Assembly (NCBI GenBank): GCA_030323305.1
Contig: CP106741.1
Coordinates: 5,331,501-5,395,500, forward strand
Length of the DNA stretch: 64,000 nucleotides
Direction of reading: 5' to 3'
Origin: Paenibacillus sp. CC-CFT747
Lineage (GTDB): Bacteria; Bacillota; Bacilli; Paenibacillales; NBRC-103111
How positions within the stretch are numbered: position 1 is the stretch's first letter; every line of letters begins with the position of its first letter. Under the pieces are notes generated by a model. The model was not told the DNA's origin and did not search any database. It worked only from the letters and a program-made list of their open reading frames with translations. A program made the position numbers and the translations under genes. Positions 1-9,708 of this stretch are shown here, piece by piece.

Positions 1-507
1 TCTCCAGCCGGCGCTGTCGTAATAAGCCTGATTCCGGTAAAATTTCACATACCCCGAGCATAGGCTCAAGCGGCCGAGCCGTCCCTCGTCGATCAACTTC
101 TTCACGAATACGGCGGCAGGAGACATTCTTCTCGGGAAGATGGTGGTCAGCTTGACGCCGGACTGCGAGCAGGCCTCGATCATCTGCTCCACATCCTCCA
201 GCACGATGGCCATCGGCTTCTCGCACACAACATGCTTGCCGGCGGCGGCTGCCATTATCGTCTGTTCGGCATGCAGCCCGCTGGGTGTGCAAATGCACAC
301 CGCATCGATATCCGGCTGGGCAAGCATGACTTCCAGCCGTGTATAAGCGCGTACGCCGTATTTGGCGGCCGTCTCCTCAGCTCTTTGCTCATTGGCGTCG
401 CAAACGGCGACCAGCTCCGCCTCTTCCGTTTCATTAATTCCTTGAAAATGACTCGCCGAGATACCCCCGCAGCCGACAACGGCAATTCTTACTTTTCCGG
501 TATTCAT
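1..507 (-). CDS. Gfo/Idh/MocA family oxidoreductase, N-terminal part (runs off the window)
   Basis: A 169-codon fragment open to the window edge; the C-terminal part lies outside. The N-terminus has a Rossmann dinucleotide fold: the glycine motif VGCGGIS at about residue 11, an acidic residue ending the second strand (VCDAN), and the family signature CEKPMA near residue 97. Family members oxidise or epimerise sugars and inositols with NAD(P). The ATG at 505-507 follows a GGAGG ribosome site at 514-518. It is the last visible gene of the long minus-strand sugar-transport unit, directly behind a second paralogue, so it probably processes an imported sugar. The substrate cannot be told from sequence. 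Confidence 0.85.
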   Translation of the reverse strand, partial: MNTGKVRIAVVGCGGISASHFQGINETEEAELVAVCDANEQRAEETAAKYGVRAYTRLEVMLAQPDIDAVCICTPSGLHAEQTIMAAAAGKHVVCEKPMAIVLEDVEQMIEACSQSGVKLTTIFPRRMSPAAVFVKKLIDEGRLGRLSLCSGYVKFYRNQAYYDSAGWR

Positions 508-547
508 CTGGTTCCTCCACTTCGTTTTAGTTACTGCATTAGGACCA

Positions 548-1569
548 CTAGCCGATGGGTTGATGGACGTTGTTCAGAAAGACGGCCTTCTCGTCGGCCT
601 CCACGGCCGCCCGGCAGGTCTGCAGCACGTCCTTATGGGTTAAGCGTGAGTCCTTCCCCTCCAGGCGCCTTAGGAAATCCTCCGTCAGGCTCCACGGGGG
701 CGCCTCCAATTCCACCCGCTCATAAGGCGAGTCATGAAGGATGCGGAAGAAGAGCTCTTCCTTCGCTATTGCGGGGTCTCCGCTTAAGCGGAGCTCAGCC
801 GCCCCGGCGGTTCCAGTAATGAAAATCCGGCAGTCTCCCCAGGTCCAGCTGGCTTCGGGGGTGTGCCAATCGGAATAAAGCTGGGCGAGCGCTCCCCGTC
901 CATGACCACCTGGGCGCAGGCGGTGTCATAGAAGGTCGGATACTCGGGCATGCCGTTCTTCGTGACGACCGTCTGGACGGAACGGATTTCCTGGCCGGTC
1001 AGCCAGCGGAGAAGGTCGAAGTCATGCACGAACAGATCCATGACAATGCCTCCGTTCTGTTCCTTCGAGAAATGCCAGGCGTGGCGGGAAGATGGAGTCA
1101 GCTTATGCGGCTTGCGCATGGTGAGGCTGACCACTTTGCCTAGCTCTTCTCTCTCCAGCATCCGGCTCAAGGTATAGAGGACAGGGCGGAACCGCTCGGT
1201 TAGCATCATCCCGATCTGGATGCCTCCTCTACCGATCACCCCTTCCAAGCGTTCCAGCTGATGGCGGTTGACCGCAATCGGCTTGTCGAGCATGACGTGC
1301 TTCCCGTAAGCCTCGCACTGCTCGATCACGTCCAGCTTGAACGCATTCACGGCCGACGACCCGATCACACTTACCTCCGGGTCCTCGAGCAGGCTTCTCG
1401 CCTCCTTCACCAGGGGAATGCCGTGCTGCAGGGAAAGCCGCTCGGCCAGAGCCGGCTCCCCCGTTTCGCTAATCCCTGCACAGCGGTGACCCAACCGCAG
1501 CATTTCCGTAAGAAAGCCGGCAATGTGGCCGTGCTGGCAGCCGATAATGCCGAAGGTTCGATTAGACAT
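548..1569 (-). CDS. Gfo/Idh/MocA family oxidoreductase (one frame break)
   Basis: About 340 residues once corrected. It starts MSNRTFGIIGCQHGH, a Rossmann nucleotide-binding start, and carries the family motif LDKPIAVN near residue 96. The central part (HAWHFSKEQNGG, DLFVHDFDLLRWL) matches the C-terminal alpha/beta domain of Gfo/Idh/MocA enzymes. The frame breaks at a C4 run (894-897). Adding one base gives MDGGALAQLYSDWHTPE and an ending at the TAG at 548-550. It lies about 65 bp after the permease gene at 1635-2558 and 40 bp before the next dehydrogenase, fitting one operon. Probable role is NAD(P)-dependent oxidation or epimerisation of an imported sugar or sugar acid. Confidence 0.85.
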
Positions 1570-1634
1570 GCCTTACACCTCGCTTCTTCAGATTGTGGCA
1601 TCTAGTCTGTAATCTCCTTTTCGCGTATGGGCGA

Positions 1635-2558
1635 TTATTCAACCAGTCCGGTCCGCTCCACGCCTTCCACGAACCAGCGCTGGGCAATCAAATAGACGAT
1701 CAGCGGCGGCATGATAATCAGGAAGCTGGCCGCCATGCGGATGGTTTCGTTCAAGTCGAAGCTCGGCTCGGTGCCGTCCCCGCCGTACATTCCCCTCAAG
1801 ACTTTGTCAAGATGGGACAGACTGACGGACAAGGGAAGATCACTTCCGTTAAGCACGAGTCCGGTAATGAAGGTTTCGTTCCAATGCCAAACGAACGAAA
1901 AGAGAAAGACGACAAGAACGGCCGGTTTGGCCAAGGGAACCATGACTTTCCAATACACCCGGAACGGCCCGGCCCCGTCAATCAGGGCCGCGTCCTCCAG
2001 CTCCTTAGGCAGCGTGGAGAAGAACTGCCGGAAGATGATGACGAACAAGGCGCCGCGAAGCCCGTGCCCCAGCAGAGCCGGTGCGATGATCGCCATCGGG
2101 GAGCCGAGCAGATCCAGCTTCCGGTACAGCACGTAGAGCGGAATAATCAGCGTCTGCGGCGGGATCAAGAAGCTGAACACCAAGAGCCCGAACAGCAGGT
2201 TGCGCCCCGGAAACTTCAAACGGGCGAAGGAATAGCCGGCAAGGGAACAGACGACAATCTGCCCCGCAGCGGAAGCAAGCGAAATGGTCAGGCTGCTCTT
2301 TAAGGCTTTGGGAAACTGGAGGCCATCCCAAGCCAGCTTCAGATTCGCCCATTCCATGGAAGTGGGAATCCACTTCACCGTCGGATCCAGCAGATCCGCT
2401 GTCGTTTTGAACATGGTGGAGAGCATATACAGGAACGGGTTCAAGTACATCAAAGCCACATCGACCAGCAGCAGGTAGATGAGCAGCAGGGCAATTAACC
2501 CCATCCCTTCCATATCGCCGAGCAGCAGGGTGCGGGCCCGGTTCATCCAATGTCTCAT
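1635..2558 (-). CDS. Carbohydrate ABC transporter permease, MalG type
   Basis: 307 residues with six predicted membrane helices. The cytoplasmic EAA loop (EDAALIDGAGPFRVYW) is present; it docks the ATPase. I chose the ATG at 2556-2558 (MRHWMNRAR) because the longer open frame upstream is low-complexity sequence overlapping the preceding permease gene. The C-terminus ends EGVERTGLVE, usual for MalG-type permeases. It pairs with the MalF-type permease at 2570-3466, separated by 11 bp. No ATPase is adjacent, so the shared ATPase at 12737-13860, or a general MsmX-type one, probably powers it. Confidence 0.92.
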   Translation of the reverse strand: MRHWMNRARTLLLGDMEGMGLIALLLIYLLLVDVALMYLNPFLYMLSTMFKTTADLLDPTVKWIPTSMEWANLKLAWDGLQFPKALKSSLTISLASAAGQIVVCSLAGYSFARLKFPGRNLLFGLLVFSFLIPPQTLIIPLYVLYRKLDLLGSPMAIIAPALLGHGLRGALFVIIFRQFFSTLPKELEDAALIDGAGPFRVYWKVMVPLAKPAVLVVFLFSFVWHWNETFITGLVLNGSDLPLSVSLSHLDKVLRGMYGGDGTEPSFDLNETIRMAASFLIIMPPLIVYLIAQRWFVEGVERTGLVE

Positions 2559-2569
2559 CTCCCGAACAC

Positions 2570-3466
2570 CTACCTTTCCGCACCGTTGTAAACCGTCTTT
2601 CTCGCCGCAGCCAGCACGAGAAGAAGGATGAGAAACACCACGACGAAGTAGATCCAGCCTTGCGCCGCCGAGTACCCGTACCCGAGATTCGGATTGGTCA
2701 TATTCGCCGTTATCATGCTCAGAACCGGATTCAGAAGCGGCAGGGTGAACATGTCGACGATGGTATAAATCACGTTTAGCAATATGAAAGGCGTCAAGGC
2801 GGGCAGGGTAATCTTCCAGAAGATTTCCCAAGGCGTCGCCCCATCGATCATGGAGGCTTCGTAGACGTTCGTACTGATGGTTTGCAGTCCCGCCAAGTAC
2901 AGAAGGATCTGCACGCCCGAATACCACAAAATGACGACGAACATATTGAGGACGGCCAGTATCGGATCCGCCCATAGTTTGGGCAGATTCGCCGCCAGGA
3001 ACCCCGCCACGTCGTAATTGTTAAGAAGATCGAGGCTGCCGGCCTTCTGGTTGAAGATCTCCGTGAGCACCTGACCGGTGCTAAAGATAACCGGCAGGAA
3101 GAAAATGCCCCGGAAAGCCATCCGGCCTTTGAATTTCAAGTTAAGCAGCACCGCGACGAACAAGGAGAACACGACGATAATCGGGATAACCAGAACCGAG
3201 TTCTTGAGAATGCTCAACAGAGCGGCAACGAACGTATTATCCGAAAGAAACGCATACGAGTAGTTCTCGAAGCCCTTCCACTCAAACTTCATTCCCGTTC
3301 CCGTGAAGCGGATCTTATGAAAGCTCATGTACAGGGAATAGCCGAGCGGATAGAAGACGAAGACGGCCAACCCGACCAGCCAGGGAAGCAGGAAAAGGTA
3401 ACCCGAGATCGCCTGCTGGCTCTCGACCGAGAGCCGGACCCGCTTGCGGTTAGAGGTTCCGATCAT
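2570..3466 (-). CDS. Carbohydrate ABC transporter permease, MalF/UgpA type
   Basis: 298 residues, intact. A short cytoplasmic N-terminus leads into ISGYLFLLPWLVGL (first helix). The EAA loop (YEASMIDGATPWEIFW) sits about 80 residues from the C-terminus. It forms the heterodimeric membrane channel with the MalG-type protein encoded just downstream. The start codon overlaps the stop of the DUF5696-like gene by 4 bp (ATGA), showing translational coupling. This is the second permease pair in the same unit; the first is at 7844-9708. Confidence 0.92.
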   Translation of the reverse strand: MIGTSNRKRVRLSVESQQAISGYLFLLPWLVGLAVFVFYPLGYSLYMSFHKIRFTGTGMKFEWKGFENYSYAFLSDNTFVAALLSILKNSVLVIPIIVVFSLFVAVLLNLKFKGRMAFRGIFFLPVIFSTGQVLTEIFNQKAGSLDLLNNYDVAGFLAANLPKLWADPILAVLNMFVVILWYSGVQILLYLAGLQTISTNVYEASMIDGATPWEIFWKITLPALTPFILLNVIYTIVDMFTLPLLNPVLSMITANMTNPNLGYGYSAAQGWIYFVVVFLILLLVLAAARKTVYNGAER

Positions 3467-5683
3467 TTTCCTGTCCCTCCTTCCCGTAAGGCATAATCCC
3501 CTGGCGGAACCGTAAACCTGCCATCCCGGTAAGGCACGTTATTGTAATTCACCACAACCCGGCTGCCGTTGTCATACTGTGTCTCGGTTACTCCTGGCGC
3601 AAGCTCACGGTGACCGGTCATCAAGCGGTTCGAGAGCGGCCCTAGAATTTCATTCCAATGCTTGTAATCCTGCACGATCGTATCCTTCCATTCCTCATAG
3701 CGGCTGCTGAAAATTCCGGCGCCCGGTGTTTTGCGGAGAACGTCCGGGCTTTCATGCGTAAGCAGATAGGACAAGCTGGCTCCATATTCCACGCTCTTCA
3801 GATAAGCCTTGCGGTTGCTCAAGTTAAGGAAGGAACCGCTGTAATCGACCAGTCCATGAAGGGCCATCGGGTAGAAAGGAACGCTTTTGGTGGCAACCAG
3901 ATCATAGGTTTCGCCCATCGGCAGCATGCCGATCCCGTTGACTCCCGCCAGACTGTACGCATTGCCGTGTAGGGTCCGGGTAAGCGGAAAGGTTTCCTTG
4001 GACAGTCGGAAAACCTGTGCCAGTTCCTCCTCCGCCTGTCTGCGGGACACCTCATGGCCTTTGCGGTTATCCGAGAACACAAAGTGGCCAATCCCTTTCA
4101 GCACGACCCCGTCAATCCCCAGCTGCTTCAACGGCTGAATCTGTTCCTGAAACAGGCGCAAAGCCACATCCGATGGATTGTCATACATTTTCTTTCCGTT
4201 GTAGTCACCTTCCAGGGTCCGGTTGTTCCGATTTCTAACGGCATCCCGGGAAGGTACGAAGCGGTCGTTGTTCCGGGATTGGGAGTAATCGCTCTGCAGA
4301 AGGATTCGGTCCCCTAACGCCTGGGAACGCTTGATAAAGCTTTTCAGCCCCTCCATCCCCCCAGCTTCTTCTCCGCGGGCAAGACAGCGGGGAGTCGGCT
4401 CTCCTCTCCTCCCTCCGACCATCCGACCAAGGTCGCGTCCAGCTTGCCAACCCCGGCTTTATGCAGCGACTCGGTGATGGCAAACGCCTGGTCGAACGTC
4501 GTGGCCGTCACGAAATGGGGCTGAAACAAGCCTTTTTCCTCCGCACCTCCGTAGATCGTCAGCTGCAGTCGCGGGTCGGAGGCTCCTTGCCGCTGCTTCA
4601 AGCCGTACGTCTCCATTATGTCCGTCCGGTAATCGGCTGCCATGCCGGCGTAATTCGCCTTCTCGCCCGTCTGGAAATAATACCGGATCGTCCGGTCTTC
4701 CCGGAGCAGCTCTTTCTCCATCGCTTTGTAACCGGCTCCTAACCGGCTGGTTTGCCGGAAATACGACTGGCGGTAGTGAAATTGCGGGGCAATCCAGTGA
4801 AACGACGTGTACAGGCCGGCAGGAGTGGCATGAACACTTGCCGCTGTTTCCCCTCCTTGATGACGCCCAGGAACGACTGGCCGTCATGGGCCATTCCGAA
4901 TACCGGAAGCGGGGCATCGAAGCTGCGTCCTGTTCCCTGGTCGGGCAGCGCCCGGTCGGTCCCGTAGAGAAGGGCCGTGTACCGGTAAGGAAGCTGCTTC
5001 TCGTCCTTCATCGGCACCAAGGCTCCCATTTCCGCCGGAACCAGCATATAGCCGTCCTGGATATCCTGCTTACGGACCGCTCCCAGGAAAGGATAGGGCC
5101 AGAGGGACGTTACCTGCTTGCTGGACGTTTCTTTGATGGATTCAGCCGGAACGGTTATATCCAAGTGTCCTTGGGCCAAGACGGCCTTGACGTTGAAGGA
5201 GATCCCGAGCGTTCTCAGGTCATAGCCGATTTCCACCCCGGCTGAAGCGGGGCGGATCGTGACCTTGGTTTTGGAATCATCCAGGTTGGCGGTCGAGATG
5301 GTGACGCTTGTATTCTGTTTCGATCCGTCCACATAATCGGCCAGGAAAGGAGAGAGAAGATGGTTCCTCCACAGCCCCTTCGGCTCCGCGGCCAGAGCGG
5401 CTTCGGAAGGAAGGCTGTTCCATTCCTTACCGGAATCCATATGTCTTATCTTCAGATGTCCGGCATCGTTGACCCACAGTTCCAGACCGTCCGCTTCCGC
5501 GTATTTCTGGAAGCTGTCGGCTTTGTAGGACACCGCCTGGATCGATGACGGGTCGATCACGTTCCCCTCTGCCTGTCGGTTGGCAGGAACGGCTTGGGTC
5601 CACGATTTCCAGGGCTGCTGGATCACGAGGAAGATAATCAGCAGAACCGCTGCCAGAAGACCGGCTGCTGCACGTTTACGCAC
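3463..5683 (-). CDS. DUF5696-like membrane-anchored protein (two frame breaks)
   Basis: About 740 residues after correction. It begins at a GTG behind GGAGGTGACC and has an N-terminal membrane anchor (AAAGLLAAVLLIIFLVI). Next comes a beta-rich N-terminal domain, then a region with alternating strands and helices (LDATLVGW, RILLQSDYSQ, GIDGVVLKGIG, TLHGNAYS) that reads like a TIM barrel. The C-terminal beta domain (VVVNYNNVPY, VPPGDYAL) resembles those closing many glycosidases. Overall similarity is to DUF5696-type proteins, which I recall beside sugar importers in Paenibacillaceae. Frame breaks fall at 4833-4834 (A2) and 4357-4362 (C6). It overlaps the Yip1-like gene by 8 bp and the permease by 4 bp. 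An extracellular, membrane-tethered glycan-binding or hydrolytic role is inference. Confidence 0.7.
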
Positions 5684-6398
5684 GATAGGTCACCTCCCGG
5701 ATGACCTGTGTAAGGAAGTCATAGAGCTGGAAGGTCAACCCGGCGACAATGAACAGAAGCACCCAGACGGCAATCATGAACAAGACTGTGACGACCAGGT
5801 TGACGATCGTCTCCTGAATGTCGTAATTATGAATCTCTTTCACCATTATAAAGAACAGGATAAGAGTCCATCCGATCATCACCCACTGGGCGGTGCTATA
5901 AATGACCTTCTCGCTCAAGGTCAAGACATTGGTAATCAAAGCAGCCGGAACGCTGAGCAGAATGAACGGCATTAAGGAATAGCTGCTTGCTGTGAATACC
6001 TCGGTCCATCTTCCCTGGCCTTTCATGATGGATGCGATCATGTAATTCGCCATGACCCAGGTCAGCCAAGGAAGGCCGTACTGCGCCAGCAGCTGGAGAG
6101 GGTTGACTCCGGCCTCCGTCGGATTAAACGTATAGGCGGTCAAGCTTTCGGATAAAAGCAGAACGATATAGGCCAGGACGAGCAGCACAACGGAGGCCGT
6201 CAGCGAAGCCCGGTTACGGTAACGGATGTCCCAAAACACGTCAAAAGGATGCTTGAGGATTCGGAAAGCCTGCTTAAGCTGAAAGCCTACCGCTCCGAGG
6301 TAGTCCTTCCCCATCGAAGAAAGCTCTCTTTGCCGGCTCGGCCGGTCTTTCTCCCGGAGGCGAGCGGTTGATTCAGGCGGGATGTTTAACGGTTTCAA
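5676..6398 (-). CDS. Yip1-family integral membrane protein
   Basis: 240 residues with five hydrophobic segments in the C-terminal two thirds (for example ASVVLLVLAYIVLLL, MPFILLSVPAALIT, TVLFMIAVWVLLFIV). The layout matches YIP1-domain membrane proteins, whose bacterial function is unknown. The start is a TTG at 6396-6398 with a GGAGG site 7 bp upstream, better than the internal ATG at about 6314, which lacks one. It overlaps the NHL-repeat gene upstream by 26 bp and the DUF5696-like gene downstream by 8 bp, so the three are probably made together. A role as a membrane partner of the transporter or of the DUF5696-like protein is inference. Confidence 0.8.
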   Translation of the reverse strand: MKPLNIPPESTARLREKDRPSRQRELSSMGKDYLGAVGFQLKQAFRILKHPFDVFWDIRYRNRASLTASVVLLVLAYIVLLLSESLTAYTFNPTEAGVNPLQLLAQYGLPWLTWVMANYMIASIMKGQGRWTEVFTASSYSLMPFILLSVPAALITNVLTLSEKVIYSTAQWVMIGWTLILFFIMVKEIHNYDIQETIVNLVVTVLFMIAVWVLLFIVAGLTFQLYDFLTQVIREVTYRA

Positions 6399-7810
6399 CG
6401 GACCTCCTCCTTTCGGCCGCCCGTTTGGCCATACGGGATGCCAGCCACAAGATCACGATCCCCGCCGCAAGACTGCCGGCCAGCGTGGTAAAGTGTCTCT
6501 GCATCCAGTTCAAACGGACCTGCCAGAAGGCATCGGAGTAGCCTTTGACATCTCCGGCCATGCGGTATTCGTTCATGGCTTGCTCGTAGCGGCCTTGCTT
6601 GTAATAAGCCTTGGCCAGGCCCAGATGGGCCCGGTAGTATTTCGTGTTCAGGTGAAGCACTTCACTCCATAGCCCCGCTCCCTTCTCGTACTGCCCTTGA
6701 ATATACAAATCCATGGCATCATGGATCTTGTTCGCAAAATCCGTCGCCTTGAAGGCCTGAAGCAGGTGGGAGCCGCGATCGAGAACATACAGAACGCCTT
6801 CCGAATTAACCGCAATCGAGGAAGGGGATTTGAACAATCCCAGCTTCTGATACCCCTCGTCTTTGGCCCCGAACGAGAACAGAAGGTCTCCTTGGGAGTT
6901 GTATTGGTACACCGTTCCGAACTGGGCTTCAATGGCGGTTAAATAGCCTCGGGAATCGACGGTTATGTCCGTGAACTGGTTCTGCTGCTGGGCCTTTAGA
7001 TTTTTGGATCCGTACACCTTTTCACCCAGAAGGTCTTTTCCGTCGTAGTTGAGCTTCTTAATATGCCCTTTTTTGACGGAGACGGAGGTGGTATAAACGA
7101 ATCCATCCGGTCCTCTTGTTACATTGGATACGCTCCCCGGAAGCTTGAGGAGCTCCTTCTGCATCTGCTCTTTCGTATAGAAAAGGCGTTTTAACGAGTC
7201 GGTCAGCGTGAAGTCCACCCGGTTTGCCCCGAAGAATCCGTCGAATTGGCCCTCCGGATCCAGGAGAAGGAGCCCCTGGTAGCCGTTTCGCACCGCCACA
7301 TACAGGTATCCCCGGTCGTCCACCGCGATCTTCGTGGGCTGGTAGACGAAATCCTTCGGAAGCAGCGGGGTGTCCGGTTTCTTATAAGAGGTTAGGAAGG
7401 TTCCATCCTCTTGGAAGACGGCGATCCTTTCATTCTTCGTATCCGCCACATAGATGGTTCCATCCTTACGGACAAACACCCCGTTAGGCTCATTCAGCTT
7501 CCCTTCCCCTGCTTGGCTTCTATCGTTCGGACGAGACGGTCGTTCTCATCCAGATGAACGATTCGGTTGTTGCCGGTGTCGGCGATATACAGATGATCCT
7601 TAGAATCGATGAACAAATCTTCCGGGGCTTTCAGATCCCCCGGTAAAAATGGTCGGGAAGGTACGCCGCCTGAGCCTCATAGCCCGCACCTTTCAAATCA
7701 TAAATCTGGGTGCCGTACGGGACCTCGGCTGAGGCCGGCGAAGCTTTCATTGCCAGCCCGAGAGCGGCGCCTGCAAGCAGGATCCGACCGAGCCTGATCC
7801 AGCCTTTCAT
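6373..7810 (-). CDS. Secreted NHL-repeat/TPR protein with C-terminal membrane anchor (two frame breaks)
   Basis: About 480 residues. It starts at ATG 7808-7810 with a signal peptide (RILLAGAALGLAMKAS, ending SPASA). NHL beta-propeller repeats follow, with recurring units such as DHLYIADTGNNRIV, GTIYVADTKNERIAV and GYLYVAVRNG. After about residue 330 comes a TPR-like helical part (YRAHLGLAKAYYKQGRYEQAMNEY), then one membrane helix (LAGSLAAGIVILWLASR) and a basic tail. Adding one base at the A5 run 7645-7649 and one at C3 7501-7503 joins the frames. It sits between the two permease pairs. NHL propellers bind proteins or glycans, so an outward-facing scaffold or sensor is plausible but unproven. 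Confidence 0.8.
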
Positions 7811-7843
7811 GGGGTCTCCTCCTTTCTTCCTGCCGGTTATCCC

Positions 7844-8724
7844 CTATTTCAATCCCGAGTGAGCCATGGTGGAGATGACCTTGCGCTGCATGAACAGGAA
7901 GAGGATGAAGTTCGGTACGAACATCAGCAAGGCGACCGCTGCGGCAACCCCTGGCGGGCCACGCTGTTCGCCAGGCCGCTGGTCATCGTCTGGACATAGA
8001 AGGGCAAGGTTTTGAGAGTCTCATCCTCGATATAGAGAGCGGACGTCTCCAGGTTGTTCCAGCTGGATTGAAAGATCAGAATGGTGGCGGTGGCTACCGC
8101 CGGTAAACAAAGCGGAATGATGATGGTCAGGAAAACCTTGAATTCGTTGGCCCCTTCGAGACGCGCCGCCTCCAGCAGCTCATTCGGCAGCAGATCGATG
8201 AACTGCTTGAACAGAAAAACGATGACCGGAAGTGCAAGAGCCGGCAGAATATGCGCCCAGTAGGTGTTGATGATCCCCAGCTTGCTGATGACGAAGTACC
8301 GCGGGATTCCGACGGTTTCCGGAGCAAACATGAGCGAAAGAATAATAAGCGAGAAGAGCTTGCCCTTGCCGTAGAATTGATGCTTGGACAAGGAGTAAGC
8401 ACACATGGAACTGATCACCGTTCCGATCAGGATGGTCATCAGAGAGACGACCACGCCGTTAAAGATATAACGCGTCACCGGCACAATGGAAGATTTGGTG
8501 ACAATCAGCAGGTCGTAGAAATTATCGAGCGTCGGATCCTTGGCCAGGAAGGTAGGTGGATACAGGAACAGCTCATGGTAAGGCTTTAGGGCGTTCCCGA
8601 ACAAATACACAATAGGCAGAAGCATAAAGACAGCAAGGGCCGTCATGCACAAGGTCAGAATCCATTGGAACCCGGTAATCCGGTTTAACTTGCTCCGTCT
8701 GCGAAATAGCTGCCGAGAGGCCAT
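7844..8724 (-). CDS. Carbohydrate ABC transporter permease, MalG type (one frame break)
   Basis: About 293 residues. It has six membrane helices and an EAA loop ([15 protein letters not shown]). The ATG at 8722-8724 follows AAAGGAG. The frame breaks at C4 7948-7951; one extra C gives [16 protein letters not shown] and the normal MalG-type end STMAHSGLK with a stop at 7844-7846. The start lies 4 bp after the stop of the MalF-type gene at 8728, as expected for obligate partners. It belongs to the first of two permease pairs in this unit. Confidence 0.9.
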
Positions 8725-8727
8725 CGG

Positions 8728-9708
8728 CTATTCTCCTTTCGATCCGAACAGCTTCCAGCACAGCCGGCTGCACAGATAAATGATAACGAGAAGGATCACG
8801 GAAATGGCGGAAGCATAGCCCATCTCGAAGCGGATAAAGCCGTAATCGTCGATGTGGTTGATCATCAGATGACCGGCGTAATTCGGAGACGGATTGCTGC
8901 CCGTGATCTCGACGCTGATGGCCCCCGCCTTCAACGTCCCGACCACCGCCATGACGGCCCCGAACAACATCTGGGGCTTCATCGACGGAATGGTGATGTA
9001 CCAGATTTCCTCCAGCCGCGAGCGGATGCCGTCGATCCGGCCGGCTTCATAAAGCTGCCGGTCCACGTTCTGAATGCCGGCCAGCATGGCCAGAAATCCG
9101 ACTCCCATGCTTCCCCACAAAGAGACGATGATCATGATGTCCATAATATATTTGGTGTCCGTCGTCCACAGCCGGGGTTCGTTCAAATACCCGATGTTCA
9201 ACAGAAAGCTGTTCAAGTAGCCCAGCCGGTCCCCGCTGAAAATGATCAGCCATACGACCGACATGGCTATACCCGCCGTCATGGAGGGGGCGTACATCGC
9301 AAGCGTATAAACGCCCCTTATCCGCCGGGGAAGCTGGGCGATGAGCCATGCCAGCACGAACGACAGCAGGTACCCGACGGGACCTACGATGATGGCGAAC
9401 AGAAAGGTATTCGGGATGGCATGCTGCCAGAACACCAAATCCTGAGTAAACAGCGCCATATAGTTCTGCAAACCGACGAATTTGGGAAGCTCGATGGCAT
9501 TGAAGCTCGTAAACGACAACCCAATGGCCGCCAGAATGGGCAGCACGATAAACAGCAGAAAGAGAAGAAAGAACGGGCCTATGAAGATATAGGAGACCCA
9601 GCTTCGCCTGATTTCTTCCCGGACCAGGGCGAGCGCCCCTTGTTTCGGGAGGCTTCTGCCTGGGTCCGCCCGCGTTTCAGCCTGCAGGGCCGGGGCATGC
9701 TTGCTCAT
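8728..9708 (-). CDS. Carbohydrate ABC transporter permease, MalF/UgpA type
   Basis: 326 residues, intact. A cytoplasmic N-terminus is followed by SYIFIGPFFLLFLLF (first helix) and an EAA-like loop (YEAGRIDGIRSRLEE). I use the ATG at 9706-9708, which overlaps the stop of the giant binding-protein gene (ATGA) and has GGGAGGG 9 bp upstream, rather than the start 18 bp further out. The product pairs with the MalG-type permease at 7844-8724. Because it directly follows the giant SBP gene, that SBP is its likely cognate receptor. Confidence 0.92.
   Translation of the reverse strand: MSKHAPALQAETRADPGRSLPKQGALALVREEIRRSWVSYIFIGPFFLLFLLFIVLPILAAIGLSFTSFNAIELPKFVGLQNYMALFTQDLVFWQHAIPNTFLFAIIVGPVGYLLSFVLAWLIAQLPRRIRGVYTLAMYAPSMTAGIAMSVVWLIIFSGDRLGYLNSFLLNIGYLNEPRLWTTDTKYIMDIMIIVSLWGSMGVGFLAMLAGIQNVDRQLYEAGRIDGIRSRLEEIWYITIPSMKPQMLFGAVMAVVGTLKAGAISVEITGSNPSPNYAGHLMINHIDDYGFIRFEMGYASAISVILLVIIYLCSRLCWKLFGSKGE

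Noticed and set aside
2559-2975. N-terminal extension of the MalG-type permease
   Set aside because: The extra 139 residues are out-of-frame translation of the upstream permease gene; the ATG at 2556-2558 gives a normal MalG start.
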